A DNA stretch of 64,000 nt from Guillardia theta CCMP2712 (lineage: Eukaryota > Cryptophyceae > Pyrenomonadales > Geminigeraceae): assembly GCF_000315625.1 (NCBI RefSeq), contig NW_005434574.1, positions 203,949 to 267,948 of the forward strand, in the 5' to 3' direction. The notes under the pieces were generated by a model that was given only the letters and a program-made list of their open reading frames with translations, made no database searches and had not been told where the DNA came from. Made by a program: the position numbers and the translations under genes. Numbering within the stretch: the first letter of the stretch is position 1; every line of letters starts with the position of its first letter. Below are positions 20,580-31,155 of the stretch, in pieces.

Positions 20580-22660
20580 GGTATTTACTACAACCTGACA
20601 AAACCGAAATACAAAAGTTCCTCTCCACAAAATACACTAGACAAGGTCTTGCTCCCTTAGCCAAATCACTCCTTCCCTGACCCTCATCTCCATGAGAAGA
20701 CACCTCTACACCCCGCACGCCTCCCTCGCCATGCCTCTACCTCCTCCAGAAGCTCCGCCGCCCTCGGCCTCTCCTTTCCCTCCCCTGCCCATGATCGCCT
20801 CATCATCCCCTGTAGCTCTCTCGGAACCCGATCGTTGAGAAGCGACGGACGGAAGTCGTGCTTGGCCGCCATGCTGGCCACCGAGTGTCCGTCGATGTTG
20901 CAGAAGGGATGCTCCCCGGCGAAGATGTACCACATCACCAGCGAGAAAGAGTACACGTCCACCGCCGCCGTGTACTGACCCTCTCCCCGGAAGATCTCCG
21001 GCGCCATGTACCGGTACGTCCCCGTTGTGCCTGTCAGCTCCGTCGACATGAACGACTCGTCCGACAAGAAGCCGCCAGACCCCCTGCCCCCTCCCGGTGT
21101 CAGCGGCGCCTTGCCCGGGCTCAGCGGACACATGCGGCTGAGCCCGAAGTCCCCGATCTTCACCGTCCTCCCGTCCTCCGTCAGCAGCATGTTGGCCGGC
21201 TTGATGTCTCGGTGGATCACCGGCGGCTTCTGCGCGTGCAGGTACGCCAGCGCGCTCAGGATGTCCTCCACCCACGACACTGCCCTCCTCGTCTCGGGCC
21301 GCCAGCGCCCGTCCCGTCGCGACTTCTTCTTGGCCTCGTAGTACTGCTCCAGGCTCCCCCCCGGCATCAGCTCCATCACCAGCCACGGCAGCCCGTCGTG
21401 CTCGTAGATGCCGTAGAACTCCACCACGTTCTTGTGCCGGAACGCGTGGCTCATCATGCCGATCTCCTTGAGCAGGTCCTTGCCCTCCTCGGACCGGGCG
21501 TCGAGCTTGGAGCAAAGAGTCTTGACGGCGACCTGCCTGCCGTTATAGAGGGCGCTCCTGACCTCCCCGCAGGAGCCTTGGCCGAGGACGTCACCGAAGG
21601 TGAGGGAGGATCGACGGATGGCGAAGGATCCGCAGCGGTCGATGTCATTTTGCTTGAGGATGTTATGGTGGAAGACGAGGTCAAGGAAGATGGGGCAGTC
21701 GTCCTGAAGGGAGGGTCTACGCACAAATCCAAGCTTTACATCTTCGGTATCGATTTTCATTTCCTTGGTTGGCTTTGATGGCTCAATTTGCAATTCATCT
21801 GCGTTGCATTTGGCTGGGGGCTTATCGATGGTGAATTTTTCTGAGGATTCTTTGATCTCTATTTCAAGTGTTTGTTGTGATTGTTCGCTTTGGCACATAT
21901 TTGTCTGGATTTCAGCTGGCCTTACTAGATGTTGTCTTTGTTGTTGATGATGATTGTGTTCATACTTTGATCTTCAACTTGCTGTCACTTCCGACACTGT
22001 CAATCTATGATGCTGGCGGAGCTCTTCCTTGTGTACGCGCTGTATGACTTGGTTTGGGCCAGAACGAAAAGTTTCGAAGGGGGTATTTTGTGTGTAAAAG
22101 GAAGGGGTAGTGTTGCGAGGTTAATCTCAAACGCATGTACCAAATTTACAACACATCTGGTGAATTTACTGATCTCAAAGGGACCCCTAAAAGGGGTGGT
22201 CAGGGAGTGCCATGGGGGGTACGAGTTCTCATTGAAGTTAACCACGACCCTTGACTTTAAAGCGGTGCATGGGACGTGAGCGATTGAAAGCCCTTTCAGT
22301 CACGTACGACTGTGGGATAGGCTGTAACCGCTATGTAACGGAGAAAAAGTTAACCTTCAAGCGCAAAGGCTTCCTCTTTGAAGCCATCACCTACCCATAG
22401 ATTCAAGCACTTCAAGGGGAAAAAGGGTGGGTGGTCTATCCCACCTTCTTTCTCGGCCGGATTTAGACCTGCCAACGGTAAGTTCAAGATGTCTCACAGA
22501 GTCAGTCATGTGTCCGGTACCTCATAGGAAGATGACTAAAGATTTCGACTGCGAACCTTACAAAAAAAAGGAGAGAGTAGTAGTATTGGTAGCCTCTGGT
22601 AGCCTCCTCTATTCTCCTTATTGTCCTCGTACTGAGTTTTACTTAACTTTGAGTAAAGAG
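20580..22660 (-). repeat. Inverted duplication, copy 2 (kinase block)
   Basis: Reverse-oriented counterpart of 9482-11880, with kinase copy 2, the same 3' flank (AAGGTCTTGCTCCCTTAGCC) and the same upstream landmarks (GAGGTACCGGACAC-like sequence, then the CTCAAAGTTAAGTA arm read on the minus strand). The transposon-like element lies between the two copies. Confidence 0.75.
20684..21898 (-). CDS. Ser/Thr protein kinase, TKL-like, copy 2
   Basis: 404 aa, intronless, the same length as copy 1 and nearly identical throughout, including the acidic N-terminal region. Catalytic set complete: GQGSCGEV, VAVKTL, HRDIKPANMLL, DFGLSR, GTYRYMAPE. Differences from copy 1 are scattered single substitutions (for example VRRPSLQ for QRRPPLQ and FRGEGQ for FLGVGQ). 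The start MCQSEQSQQ is the first ATG available here, which fixes the start for both copies. Encoded on the opposite strand from copy 1 within a large inverted duplication. The reverse frame is open for 306 codons because of codon bias; I regard that as a shadow. Confidence 0.92.
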   Translation of the reverse strand: MCQSEQSQQTLEIEIKESSEKFTIDKPPAKCNADELQIEPSKPTKEMKIDTEDVKLGFVRRPSLQDDCPIFLDLVFHHNILKQNDIDRCGSFAIRRSSLTFGDVLGQGSCGEVRSALYNGRQVAVKTLCSKLDARSEEGKDLLKEIGMMSHAFRHKNVVEFYGIYEHDGLPWLVMELMPGGSLEQYYEAKKKSRRDGRWRPETRRAVSWVEDILSALAYLHAQKPPVIHRDIKPANMLLTEDGRTVKIGDFGLSRMCPLSPGKAPLTPGGGRGSGGFLSDESFMSTELTGTTGTYRYMAPEIFRGEGQYTAAVDVYSFSLVMWYIFAGEHPFCNIDGHSVASMAAKHDFRPSLLNDRVPRELQGMMRRSWAGEGKERPRAAELLEEVEAWRGRRAGCRGVFSWR

Positions 22661-23126
22661 ATTGGTGTGGATAGAAGCCCCGGAGAACTCTTACTGGATT
22701 CAACGTGTAAAGCGACAGCACGTCGTTCAAGGTTCAACAGCAACGTAAAGAGACTTAGTGCTGTACATGGGGGACCGTTCGATGTGATTGGGTAAACAGC
22801 CTTGAAAACAGCCTGAAACCACCCTTAATGATATGTGAATCTTATCACCTTCCCTTGCGTCTGCAGGGTGTCAACAAGCTGATGAATGGCTTTCACCTCA
22901 TTCACAACCCGCATCATGCTCCCATGCACCTTGATCGCACACTTCTCAGCGTTCTCCTTACCAACTTATTCACCCATGAGCTCGAGCATATCATACCACG
23001 CAGCTCCCTGACAAAGTCAACCACACTCTCTTCCCCGCTCTTCCCTTCTCAAACAAAATGGTGTATTGACAAACATAAAGAAAAACAATCTAGAAATCAC
23101 ACGTATGTAAACGAAGCTATCTCAAA

Positions 23127-24323
23127 CTATCTATTGCCTAACATCGCCGACAATGCATGAACAAAACAACCGCTGCGAAAATTGCTCTGCATTCGCCATG
23201 CCTCTACCTCCTCAAGAAGCTCCGCCGCCCTCGGCCTCTCCTTCCCCTCCCCCGCCCATGATCGCCTCATTATCCCCTGTAGCTCCCTTGGCATCATCCG
23301 CTCGCTCAGCACTGCCGGACGACACTCGTATTTAGCTGCCATGCTGGCCACCGAGTATCCGTCGATGTTGCAGAAGGGATGCTCCCCGGAGAAGATGTAC
23401 CACATCACCAGCGAGAAAGAGTACACGTCCACCGCCGCCGTGTACTGACCCTCTCCCCGGAAGATCTCCGGCGCCATGTACCGGTACGTCCCTGCTCTGG
23501 CTGTCATTTCGCATTCGATACCAAGATCGAGTTTGTCCGCCATCTCTGAGTCTTGAAGATTGCACGCTCCCCAGGATGGGCATCTCCTACTCACTCCAAA
23601 GTCCCCGATCTTCACCGTCCTCCCGTCCCCCGTCAGCAGCATGTTGGCCGGCTTGATGTCTCGGTGGATCACCGGCGGCTTCTGCGCGTGCAGGTACGCC
23701 AGCGCGCTCAGGATGTCCTCCACCCACGACACTGCCCTCCTCGTCTCGGGCCGCCAGCGCCCGTCCCGTCGCGACTTCTTCTTGGCCTCGTAGTACTGCT
23801 CCAGGCTCCCCCCCGGCATCAGCTCCATCACCAGCCACGGCAGCCCGTCGTGCTCGTAGATGCCGTAGAAGTCCACCACGTTCTTGTGCCGGAACGCGTG
23901 GCTCATCATGCCGATCTCCTTGAGCAGGTCCTTGCCCTCCTCGGACCGGGCGTCGAGCTTGGAGCACAGGGTCTTGACGGCGACCTGCCTGCCGTTGTAG
24001 AGGGCGCTCCTGACCTCCCCGCAGGAGCCTTGGCCGAGGACGTCGCCGAAGGTGAGGGAGGATCGACGGATGGCGAAGGATCCGCAGCGGATAAGCTCCT
24101 TTTTGTGTATTTTATGGTGGGAGGCGAGGTCAAGGAAGACGGGGCAGTCGTCCTCGAGTGAAGATGGCGTTCTTTTGAGGATTTGCAGTTTTGTTGTTTT
24201 CTCCCCGTAATTGATTTCTATGAAACCATACCTGGAGAAGAACGTTGGATCAATCTCTAGTGCCAACATCCTGCAGTTTGACTCGAAGGACGAACGCTCG
24301 GAGCAGCTATCGGTATGGCACAT
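23127..24323 (-). CDS. Ser/Thr protein kinase, TKL-like, copy 3
   Basis: 398 aa, intronless, start MCHTDSCSERSS. The catalytic core from SFAIRRSSLTFGDV to GDFG is almost identical to copies 1 and 2, while the N-terminal 70 residues, the segment between DFGVSRR and GTYRYMAPE (SWGACNLQDSE, shorter and without the Pro/Gly insert) and the last 20 residues are unrelated. All catalytic residues are kept. This on-off pattern of identity points to gene conversion or recombination among the family. It is on the same strand as copy 2, with 1.2 kb between them. Confidence 0.91.
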   Translation of the reverse strand: MCHTDSCSERSSFESNCRMLALEIDPTFFSRYGFIEINYGEKTTKLQILKRTPSSLEDDCPVFLDLASHHKIHKKELIRCGSFAIRRSSLTFGDVLGQGSCGEVRSALYNGRQVAVKTLCSKLDARSEEGKDLLKEIGMMSHAFRHKNVVDFYGIYEHDGLPWLVMELMPGGSLEQYYEAKKKSRRDGRWRPETRRAVSWVEDILSALAYLHAQKPPVIHRDIKPANMLLTGDGRTVKIGDFGVSRRCPSWGACNLQDSEMADKLDLGIECEMTARAGTYRYMAPEIFRGEGQYTAAVDVYSFSLVMWYIFSGEHPFCNIDGYSVASMAAKYECRPAVLSERMMPRELQGIMRRSWAGEGKERPRAAELLEEVEAWRMQSNFRSGCFVHALSAMLGNR

Positions 24324-24727
24324 CTGATCGCCTTTGTCTTCCCTTGCAACCCTATGGTACCTAGCTGCGGCTTTTCCGCGTGCCGTTGATACGCCTCCAA
24401 GAGGGTAAAATGAGATGTGGAGGTTTGGTTGGTATCAAAAAAAAGTTAGCTAGTTCATTTTTGTTTTTTAAAAAAGTTCACACTTTTACTACCAAATGTT
24501 ACGTACCTTCAACTTTACTACACAAATTGCACCTCTTGGCGGAGCGAAAGGTCAACTGACAGGTCAACTTCGAGAGTGATCCTAGTTTACTACTGTCTAT
24601 TCCCTCTCCATATCAGGGTACGGCATATGTCCGGGCCCGGCCTGCCGATCCGGACAGACCAGGACCCGGCCCGGCCTCTGAACTGACTGTCCATCGAGGG
24701 GGGCTCGGTTGCAGATGTCCATAAAAA

Positions 24728-26343
24728 ATGGCCATGGTGGTGCGCTGCGAGGGAGGAGGGGACGCGATGGTTGGAATCGACGAGTGGAACCAAAGATGGA
24801 TGATTGCAAGAGGAAGGATGGAAACGGAGGAGCGGAAAGGAGAGAAGGAGGAGGGAGGGGGGAAGAGAGAGGGAGGGAAGACGTCGCAAAGGAAGAAAGA
24901 CAAAGAAGGTGGTGAGGGGATTGCCGATGACTTGAGCGAGAGGATAAAGTCGATTCTTCGGGGTGGAGAGGAGATTCCATGGCTTACAGACCTCAAGGTG
25001 AGGTTGTGCGAAAAGATCGGTCGGCCGATCAAGATGAACGTGATGAATGCAAGGAGTCTTGATATTGTTCATGCTCCTTCAAGCATTGGCTGTTTCCTTT
25101 CAGGAATTTTGTGCTCAGACCTGAGGAACTTTCTTCTCTTTTTTTGTAGTGGCCGCTCCGCTGCATTGTTGTGTTGTACATGCAGGTGCGATTGTGAATG
25201 CACTTTGTTTTGCATGTTTGGGTAAACTTGTTTTAGGTTGCTCAAGCATAAGTGCTCAAACGAAGAGATCTGGCGCCATTATCACGCGAGACTGGTTCAG
25301 AGAGAGTGCAGGTTGGGCCTATATGGACTTCTCAGCAAGGTTGCTCACATCTTGATAGACAACATGCTCTTTTCAACTCAGCAAGTGACTTGTTCGACTG
25401 TTACATCAAGAGATGTCAAAGTCGCTGCAATCTCAAGGAGTTGTACGGTATGAGAATGGTAGTGAAGTTGAAAGATGCCGTATCTCCGTTTTAAGTTGAT
25501 GTGCAGGAAGCGAGGAGGAATGTGAATAGCGCGTGGGTAGATGTGTTACAGTTCTTTCCTTGGTGAGGTTGATTTTCCACAATGATCGTACATGTGAGAA
25601 AGCATTTTTTCAGTACTAGACTAAATCCCGGGGTTTCGGAACTAGACATCATGCGAATTGAACAGCACATCGAAATTATGTTTCCTCTGGAGGTTTGTGA
25701 ATATTCGATCTTTTTGATGTTTGAAACGAAGAATGACTTGTCGTTCGAACACTGAACAGCTTCGAGAACTGTACAGACTAGCCGACGGAGAAGAGTCTGG
25801 CTTCGACCGCTTCACAGTCAACGGGCTCTTCAATGGAATGCGATTCTTGCCGTTCCATGGTGAGAAGAGAGATGGAAGTGGACTCGAGGAAGAATAACAA
25901 CATGAAACATGAAAGAAGCTTGTGAAGTCGCAACAAGGCAAGAAATCCCGCTCGTGGGCATGCCGAATGTCAGCCGGTGAACGTCACTCCTTGCATCGCT
26001 CCGTGTTGGCATGTGGGGAACTGAAGGGAGTCGTTCCCAGTGAAGATTGTTTGTTCCCCATCAGCTCGCTGGCAGGGCATGGCGAAGTAGGTGAGCTGAT
26101 TGCGATAAGTTGTCGTTTCGTCACAAACACGTGTATGTGTATTGCTGCGAAGGCGAATGGTACGGCATTTCCGGCCAAGGGAAAGTCTTCAAGGCAGCTC
26201 GTGAGCGTTTGAGGCGACTTTTCACTGAAAATCAGGTTGCAGGTGTCGGGGATGTTCAAGAGGTCGAAAGGACCTCTTTCAGAGTTCCTGCGATCGCTGT
26301 TGCGATGAAGTTGCGCTGGAAGATGAATGTCCGTCAAGAGTAG
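24728..26343 (+). CDS. Unknown protein, at least eleven exons
   Basis: From ATG 24728 the exons are 24728-24997, 25150-25185, 25247-25311, 25386-25458, 25507-25562, 25614-25692, 25760-25859, 25916-25976 and 26027-26086, with phases agreeing from exon 1 to exon 9. The last exon probably reads HKHVYVYCCEGEWYGISG to TAG 26343, but its acceptor is not settled. The first exon is Glu/Lys-rich low complexity, then LSERIKSILRGGEEIPWL. Later exons hold SNEEIWRHYHARLVQREC, DLFDCYIKRCQSRCNLKEL and GFDRFTVNGLFNGMRFLPF. It looks globular and Cys-containing, with no membrane segment. No family recognised. The reverse frame at 25984-26337 is a shadow. Confidence 0.58.
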
Positions 26344-26598
26344 TAAAGATTGTAGAGTCGCGATTGAACCTCCCCAGTACTGCGCATATTCTCAGTGAAA
26401 AAAACGTTGTTGGTCTGTTTATTGTGAGAAGGTGTTCAGCATTGAGGAGGGCAATGGGCAAACCCTTCAGGTGACTGAATGTGATGCTGGAATGCAGACA
26501 GCGAGCAAGTTGGAGAACCTGCTGAATGGCCAAACCCAGGGGTTGGGGAAGTGACCGAGCGCTCGGTCACATTCGTTCCATCACTGCGAAGCCATGGT

Positions 26599-26760
26599 CG
26601 GGTCAGAACAGTCCGCCTTCAACGATCTTCCCTCACCTTCGGCAGCGTCCTCGGCCAAGGCTCCTGCGTGGAAGTAAAACTGCATTGCCGGCCGTCCTCG
26701 GGTCAAAAACACGTAAAGTGGACATCAGAACTGAAGAACTCGAAAAGACTGCTTTTCAAT
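26599..26760 (+). pseudogene. Broken kinase N-lobe fragment
   Basis: QRSSLTFGSVLGQGSCVEVK at about 26620-26680 copies the glycine-loop region of the neighbouring kinases (RSSLTFGDVLGQGSCGEVR), with the second loop Gly changed to Val. Similarity stops after about 60 bases and nothing of the rest of a kinase follows. It lies 300 bp before copy 4 on the same strand. Copy 4 itself has a different glycine loop, so this may be a relic of the copy that copy 4 replaced. Confidence 0.7.
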
Positions 26761-26975
26761 ACCGTACCAAATCTCTGTTTCACCCCGAAATTCCCCTATA
26801 ACAGTACCCCACCCCCCTTGTCAAAACTCGCGGAAAGTCCTGGTCCCCTTGGCATGCGCAAGGACCGTTGGCGACTGGCGATGGAGAAGTCAGGTTGAGC
26901 ACTGAAGATCGTCAAGCCAGGAAGTTTGCATCCTGACAACAACATCATCACTGTGACAAGAGCATCATCGTTGAG

Positions 26976-28253
26976 GTGCAGATGATCTCCTATCAAGAGC
27001 TCAGAAAGAAGTACTACGTTGCCTGCAACCTCGAATTTCGCCACAATCTGCAGGCTGAGCTTTTTCCTGTACAAGAATCCCCCGAGCGAGCAGCTTGTAG
27101 CTCTCCTCAGGTAGAGACGATCATCGTGCAAGACCAGGAAGAGAAGAAGAAGACTCCGAGAGCTATCAAACCGAGCGCCCTCAAGAAACGATCCTCCCTC
27201 GATCAAGATTGCCCCGTCTTCCTGCAGCTTGCCGAAAAGCACAACGTACTCAAGGAGCAAGACCTTGACCGTTGCGAGACTTTCGTCATACAGAAGACTT
27301 CTCTAATGGTCGGCCACTTGATAGGAAGAGGAGCCTCGGGTGAAGTCAGGAGAGCCGATTACATGGGGAAGAAAGTTGCCGTTAAGACCTGGCGCGACCT
27401 TGGCTCCGAGGAGGGCAAGGACCTGCTCAAGGAGATCGGCATGATGAGCCATGCCTTCCGGCACAAGAACGTGGTGGACTTCTACGGCATCTACGAGCAC
27501 GACGGGCTGCCGTGGCTGGTGATGGAGCTGATGCCGGGGGGGAGCCTGGAGCAGTACTACGAGGCCAAGAAGAAGTCGCGACGGGACGGGCGCTGGCGGC
27601 CCGAGACGAGGAGGGCAGTGTCGTGGGTGGAGGACATCCTGAGCGCGCTGGCGTACCTGCACGCGCAGAAGCCGCCGGTGATCCACCGAGACATCAAGCC
27701 GGCCAACATGCTGCTGACGGAGGACGGGAGGACGGTGAAGATCGGGGACTTTGGAGTGAGCAGGAGATGCCCTCACTCGCTTAGAAACGGTCTGCTGACC
27801 CCGAGGTCTATCGTCATGACTCCGAGGAGCTCGCGCGATCCCAGCCCTTTCGCAAGCGACTTGTTTGGGCCGGAGCTGACAGGGGCGGTCGGCACTTACC
27901 GGTACATGGCGCCGGAGATCTTCCGGGGAGAGGGTCAGTACACGGCGGCGGTGGACGTGTACTCTTTCTCGCTGGTGATGTGGTACATCTTCGCCGGGGA
28001 GCATCCCTTCTGCAACATCGACGGACACTCGGTGGCCGGCATGGCAGCTAAGTACAACTTCCGTCCGGCAGTGCTGAGCGAGCGGATGATGCCGAGGGAG
28101 CTACAGGGGATGATGAGGCGATCATGGGCGGGGGAGGGGAAGGAGCGGCCGAGGGCGGCGGAGCTTCTGGAGGAGGTCGAGGCATGGCAGGAGAAAAAAT
28201 CGAGGTGTGAACAGCTTTCATTTCGTCGTTTCTTCCCGCATCGCAAGCGTTGA
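26976..28253 (+). CDS. Ser/Thr protein kinase, TKL-like, copy 4 (mosaic)
   Basis: 425 aa, intronless. The N-terminal 145 residues, including the glycine loop GRGASGEVRRADYMGKKVAVKTW, are clearly diverged from the other copies. Then from SEEGKDLLKEIGMMSH onward the sequence is nearly identical to copy 3 up to DFGVSRR. A copy-specific insert of about 40 residues follows, and identity returns at GTYRYMAPE. Catalytic residues are all present. An upstream in-frame ATG is not seen, and MQMISYQELRKKYYV is the first Met. It is a recombinant between a divergent family member and the conserved core. Confidence 0.92.
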   Translation: MQMISYQELRKKYYVACNLEFRHNLQAELFPVQESPERAACSSPQVETIIVQDQEEKKKTPRAIKPSALKKRSSLDQDCPVFLQLAEKHNVLKEQDLDRCETFVIQKTSLMVGHLIGRGASGEVRRADYMGKKVAVKTWRDLGSEEGKDLLKEIGMMSHAFRHKNVVDFYGIYEHDGLPWLVMELMPGGSLEQYYEAKKKSRRDGRWRPETRRAVSWVEDILSALAYLHAQKPPVIHRDIKPANMLLTEDGRTVKIGDFGVSRRCPHSLRNGLLTPRSIVMTPRSSRDPSPFASDLFGPELTGAVGTYRYMAPEIFRGEGQYTAAVDVYSFSLVMWYIFAGEHPFCNIDGHSVAGMAAKYNFRPAVLSERMMPRELQGMMRRSWAGEGKERPRAAELLEEVEAWQEKKSRCEQLSFRRFFPHRKR

Positions 28254-29450
28254 GAAGCTGTCCCTTTCTTTTCCAGTGTTGTATTTGATAATTATTCCTT
28301 TGTTAAGACGCTGATGCATTTAACCCTTTTGTGGAGGTGTGTTTAGAATCTTGTTTTACAGTCTGTCTAGAGGGATAATACCATAATCCTCCATTTTCGT
28401 TTTGAATACACAAGATTGTTTTGAGGAAGAGAGCTTTACCAAACAAAACTGGGCTGGCCGTAAAAAACAAGAGACGAAAGGGTCATCGACGAGCTATACG
28501 ACGAGCTATAAAGCTATGCGATGTCATAACAAATATTGCAGGAAGGGCATACCTGGCAAGAGACCATCGCGTCAGAGTTTGTTTTCGTCAAGGAAGTTTC
28601 CTTGCAAGCTCTGACATCTTATCAAACCAACTTCGATTCTGAGCTTGTCCTGGTAATGCCGTTTGACTCTTCTAAAGTGCCACGTCACTACCTAGCTTCA
28701 GTCAATCTTCTCTGATAACCTTGAGCTCCTTTGGGCGTGGGACGCATGTGGCGTCCTGATGACCAAATCCGGTCAGTTTTCTTCGCGTGAAAGCAAGAAA
28801 GGGTACATGAGGGCATGGAGGTGGGACCTGTCAGATTGTGAGAAAAAAACATGAAAGTCCATGCTCTTGGTAGCAGATATCATGAGAGACAATATCATTG
28901 TTAGCAAACATCATCAGAGACCCGCCCTTGTGAGTAAACATCATACAGATCATTTTCTTGTGGGCTGACAATTTGAGGTTTGAATTGCAGATACAATTAG
29001 ATACAAGAAGTACAGTCGGTAAGAAGCCACAGCATACAAGAAAAGATCACAAATCATTCACGTCATGTAAACTTGTTTCAAATGTTGCTCACGTCAACAC
29101 ACCGGATAAAGAATCTCCGTCCTTTCCCAGTTCCGTATGCGCATCCCTGCACACTAAAAGCAGAGTCAGCTCTGCACCTCCCTCACCTTCTATCCCTGTC
29201 TCCAAATCTCCTTCACTTGCTTGCTCCTCCTCTTGCTTTTCTCTTAGCCTGAGCCACTCTCTCTCTCTTCCACTGTCTCTCCTCTCTATCTCTCTCACCC
29301 CCTTCTTCCCTCCTGAGCTCTCCCTGCTACTGTCTCGCTCCCTTCCTCTCTCACTCCCTGCCCTGCCTCTCCTCTCCATCTCTCCCTGCCACTGTCTCGC
29401 TCCCTTCCACGCACGCACATCTTACCTCTCGTTGTATCTGAAAATCCCTC
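28254..29450. other. Intergenic, no gene seen
   Basis: Downstream of kinase copy 4 there is a T-rich 3' flank, then unstructured sequence with CATGAGAGACAATATC and CATCAGAGACC related words near 28880-28950. From 29.2 kb it becomes CTCTCT-rich. Frames here are short or low-complexity. Confidence 0.5.
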
Positions 29451-29509
29451 CTCCGATCTAGAGCCTTCAGGCGAAGCTTGTTGTACTCGCTAATGAGCTA
29501 TTGGGCCAA

Positions 29510-29750
29510 TGATGAGGGGAGGGAAGGCGGGAGAAGGAGAAGAAGTAGCCAAGGGAGAAGGAGCAGGAGTACACAAGAGGATGAGCAGGAGTACACAAGA
29601 GGAGGAGCAGGAGTACACAAGAGGAGGTGGAGTAGTAGACGAGAGAGGAGGAGCAGGATTACACAAGAGGAGTAGTACTAGTAGACGAGAGAGGAGGAGG
29701 AGGAGTAGACAAGGGAGGAGGAGGCAAGGGAGACGAGCAGCAAACATACT
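29510..29750. repeat. AGGAGGAG/TACACAAGAGG repeats
   Basis: GAGGAGCAGGAGTACACAAGAGG units repeat five or six times imperfectly, about 24 bases each, then decay to GGA repeats. It lies just 3' of the minus-strand exon at 29750-29827, within its intron. Confidence 0.7.
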
Positions 29751-29827
29751 TTGCTCCTCTCTTCCACATCGACACTCTTGTTGATCCTCCACGCGCACAC
29801 GTCGAGCTCGAGCAGGGCATAGTTCAC
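29750..29827 (-). CDS. Isolated coding exon of an unknown gene
   Basis: An open exon of 26 codons, flanked by AG acceptor and GTATGT donor, reads VNYALLELDVCAWRINKSVD. Its composition is clearly protein-like. Nearby minus-strand pieces (IDELQQEIIQETAHSLK at about 29895-29945 and DLLRDFK at about 29865) probably belong to the same gene but I could not join them in phase. Gene boundaries are unknown. Confidence 0.4.
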
Positions 29828-31155
29828 CTTCTCCTCTGTCCTTCGTTACAGTCAGCTTCACCTTGAAATCCCTAAGGAGATCTGTCCTACCTTTTGAGGG
29901 AGTGTGCAGTCTCCTGTATTATTTCCTGTTGCAGCTCGTCTATGCTAGAATCTAGAGTTTTCTAGTAGGACAAACTTCAGCATCTGCCATGAATGGAGCA
30001 AGCTAACACACCGCCTTGCCACCCAACTTGTTCTCAAGTCTATCAAGGTACCTTGATGAACAAGGTCATGATCGCAAGTCAGCACACTGAGGTAACTCTT
30101 ACTCGCTCTCGAAACCTTCGTCCTTCAATCCCCTAGCCAACCGCTCCCATGGATTGTTTCCGAAGCTAAACTTCCACATTCAGCACACAGCACCTCACTC
30201 ACGTATCACCTCAGGAGGTAGGACAGCATCCTCCTCGCTCCTGCTCCCTCCATCCCCTCCTTTGGCGCGACCCAACTTTTGATGTGACAATCAAACAAAA
30301 AAGATTCGTCGGGCAGCGATAAGCTCATACCTCTTCATCAGAGCTCGCCGATGTCGAAGTACCCCAGAGAGGCCCTGGATAGGCAAGTCAGCACAAAGGA
30401 ACTGCCCGTCCTCACCATCCTACCTTTCCTGCACGTAGTGTACCTCTTCTTCCCCCCCCTCTGTTCCCCCTCCTACTTCCCTTTCATCTCTCCTCTGCTT
30501 TCCTCCCTTCCTCCCTTCTCTTCTATTTCGGTCTTCACATCCTTACTCTCTCCTCCCTCCCTCCTCCTCCTCCTCCCCCACCACCTCTTGCACTTGCCTG
30601 CATACTGGGTCTCCTTTGTGTATCGATCTGCAGCGAATTGACTACAATACTTACTAGTATGTCCTGTATATTGATTATGGCACTTTCAGAGTCTTTGAAC
30701 ATTGACTATAAACCTTGATGATCCGGAATGCAGTAAAAAGGAAGAAAGCCATGGCGAGGAGAGAGGGAGGAGAGGGAGAGAGAAGAGACAGGGCAGGGGA
30801 GACAGGGCAGAGGAGACAGGAGAGGAGGGGAGGGGAGGGGAGGAGGGGAGGGGAGGGGAGGAGGGGAGGGGAGGAGAGCGCAACGGTTCTGGAGCAAGGA
30901 ATGGTGCCCAGAGGAAAATTCGCTTTCAATGCCATACTCCTGTACTTGCTTCTTTCGCTGCCCCCCTCCCTCTCTTTCCCTCCATCTACCATCTTCTCGT
31001 CAAGGAGTCGCAACGGACTGTCAACTTGTCCCATCATTCGGATCCAACGAGTCACTAGCCTGTCAGGCCAGCGGGACGTTGCAAGTTCAGACCTTCTACC
31101 GCCTCCTACAACTCAACTCAGCTCCTTCAGCTATAACGTGCATGTCCTCCTTGCT

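Noticed and set aside
20858-21778. 306-codon frame antisense to kinase copy 2 (and similar frames opposite copies 1, 3 and 4)
   Set aside because: Arg/His/Pro/Val-rich text mirrors kinase codon bias; the frame is kept in every copy only because the kinase sequence is conserved.
28402-28614. 70-codon + frame after kinase copy 4
   Set aside because: Lys/Ser-rich with no motif, in a T-rich 3' flank; no support.
30351-30641. + frame MSKYPREALDRQVSTKELP then poly-pyrimidine text
   Set aside because: Only the first 25 residues look protein-like; no exon partner was found, and a minus-strand reading is equally possible.
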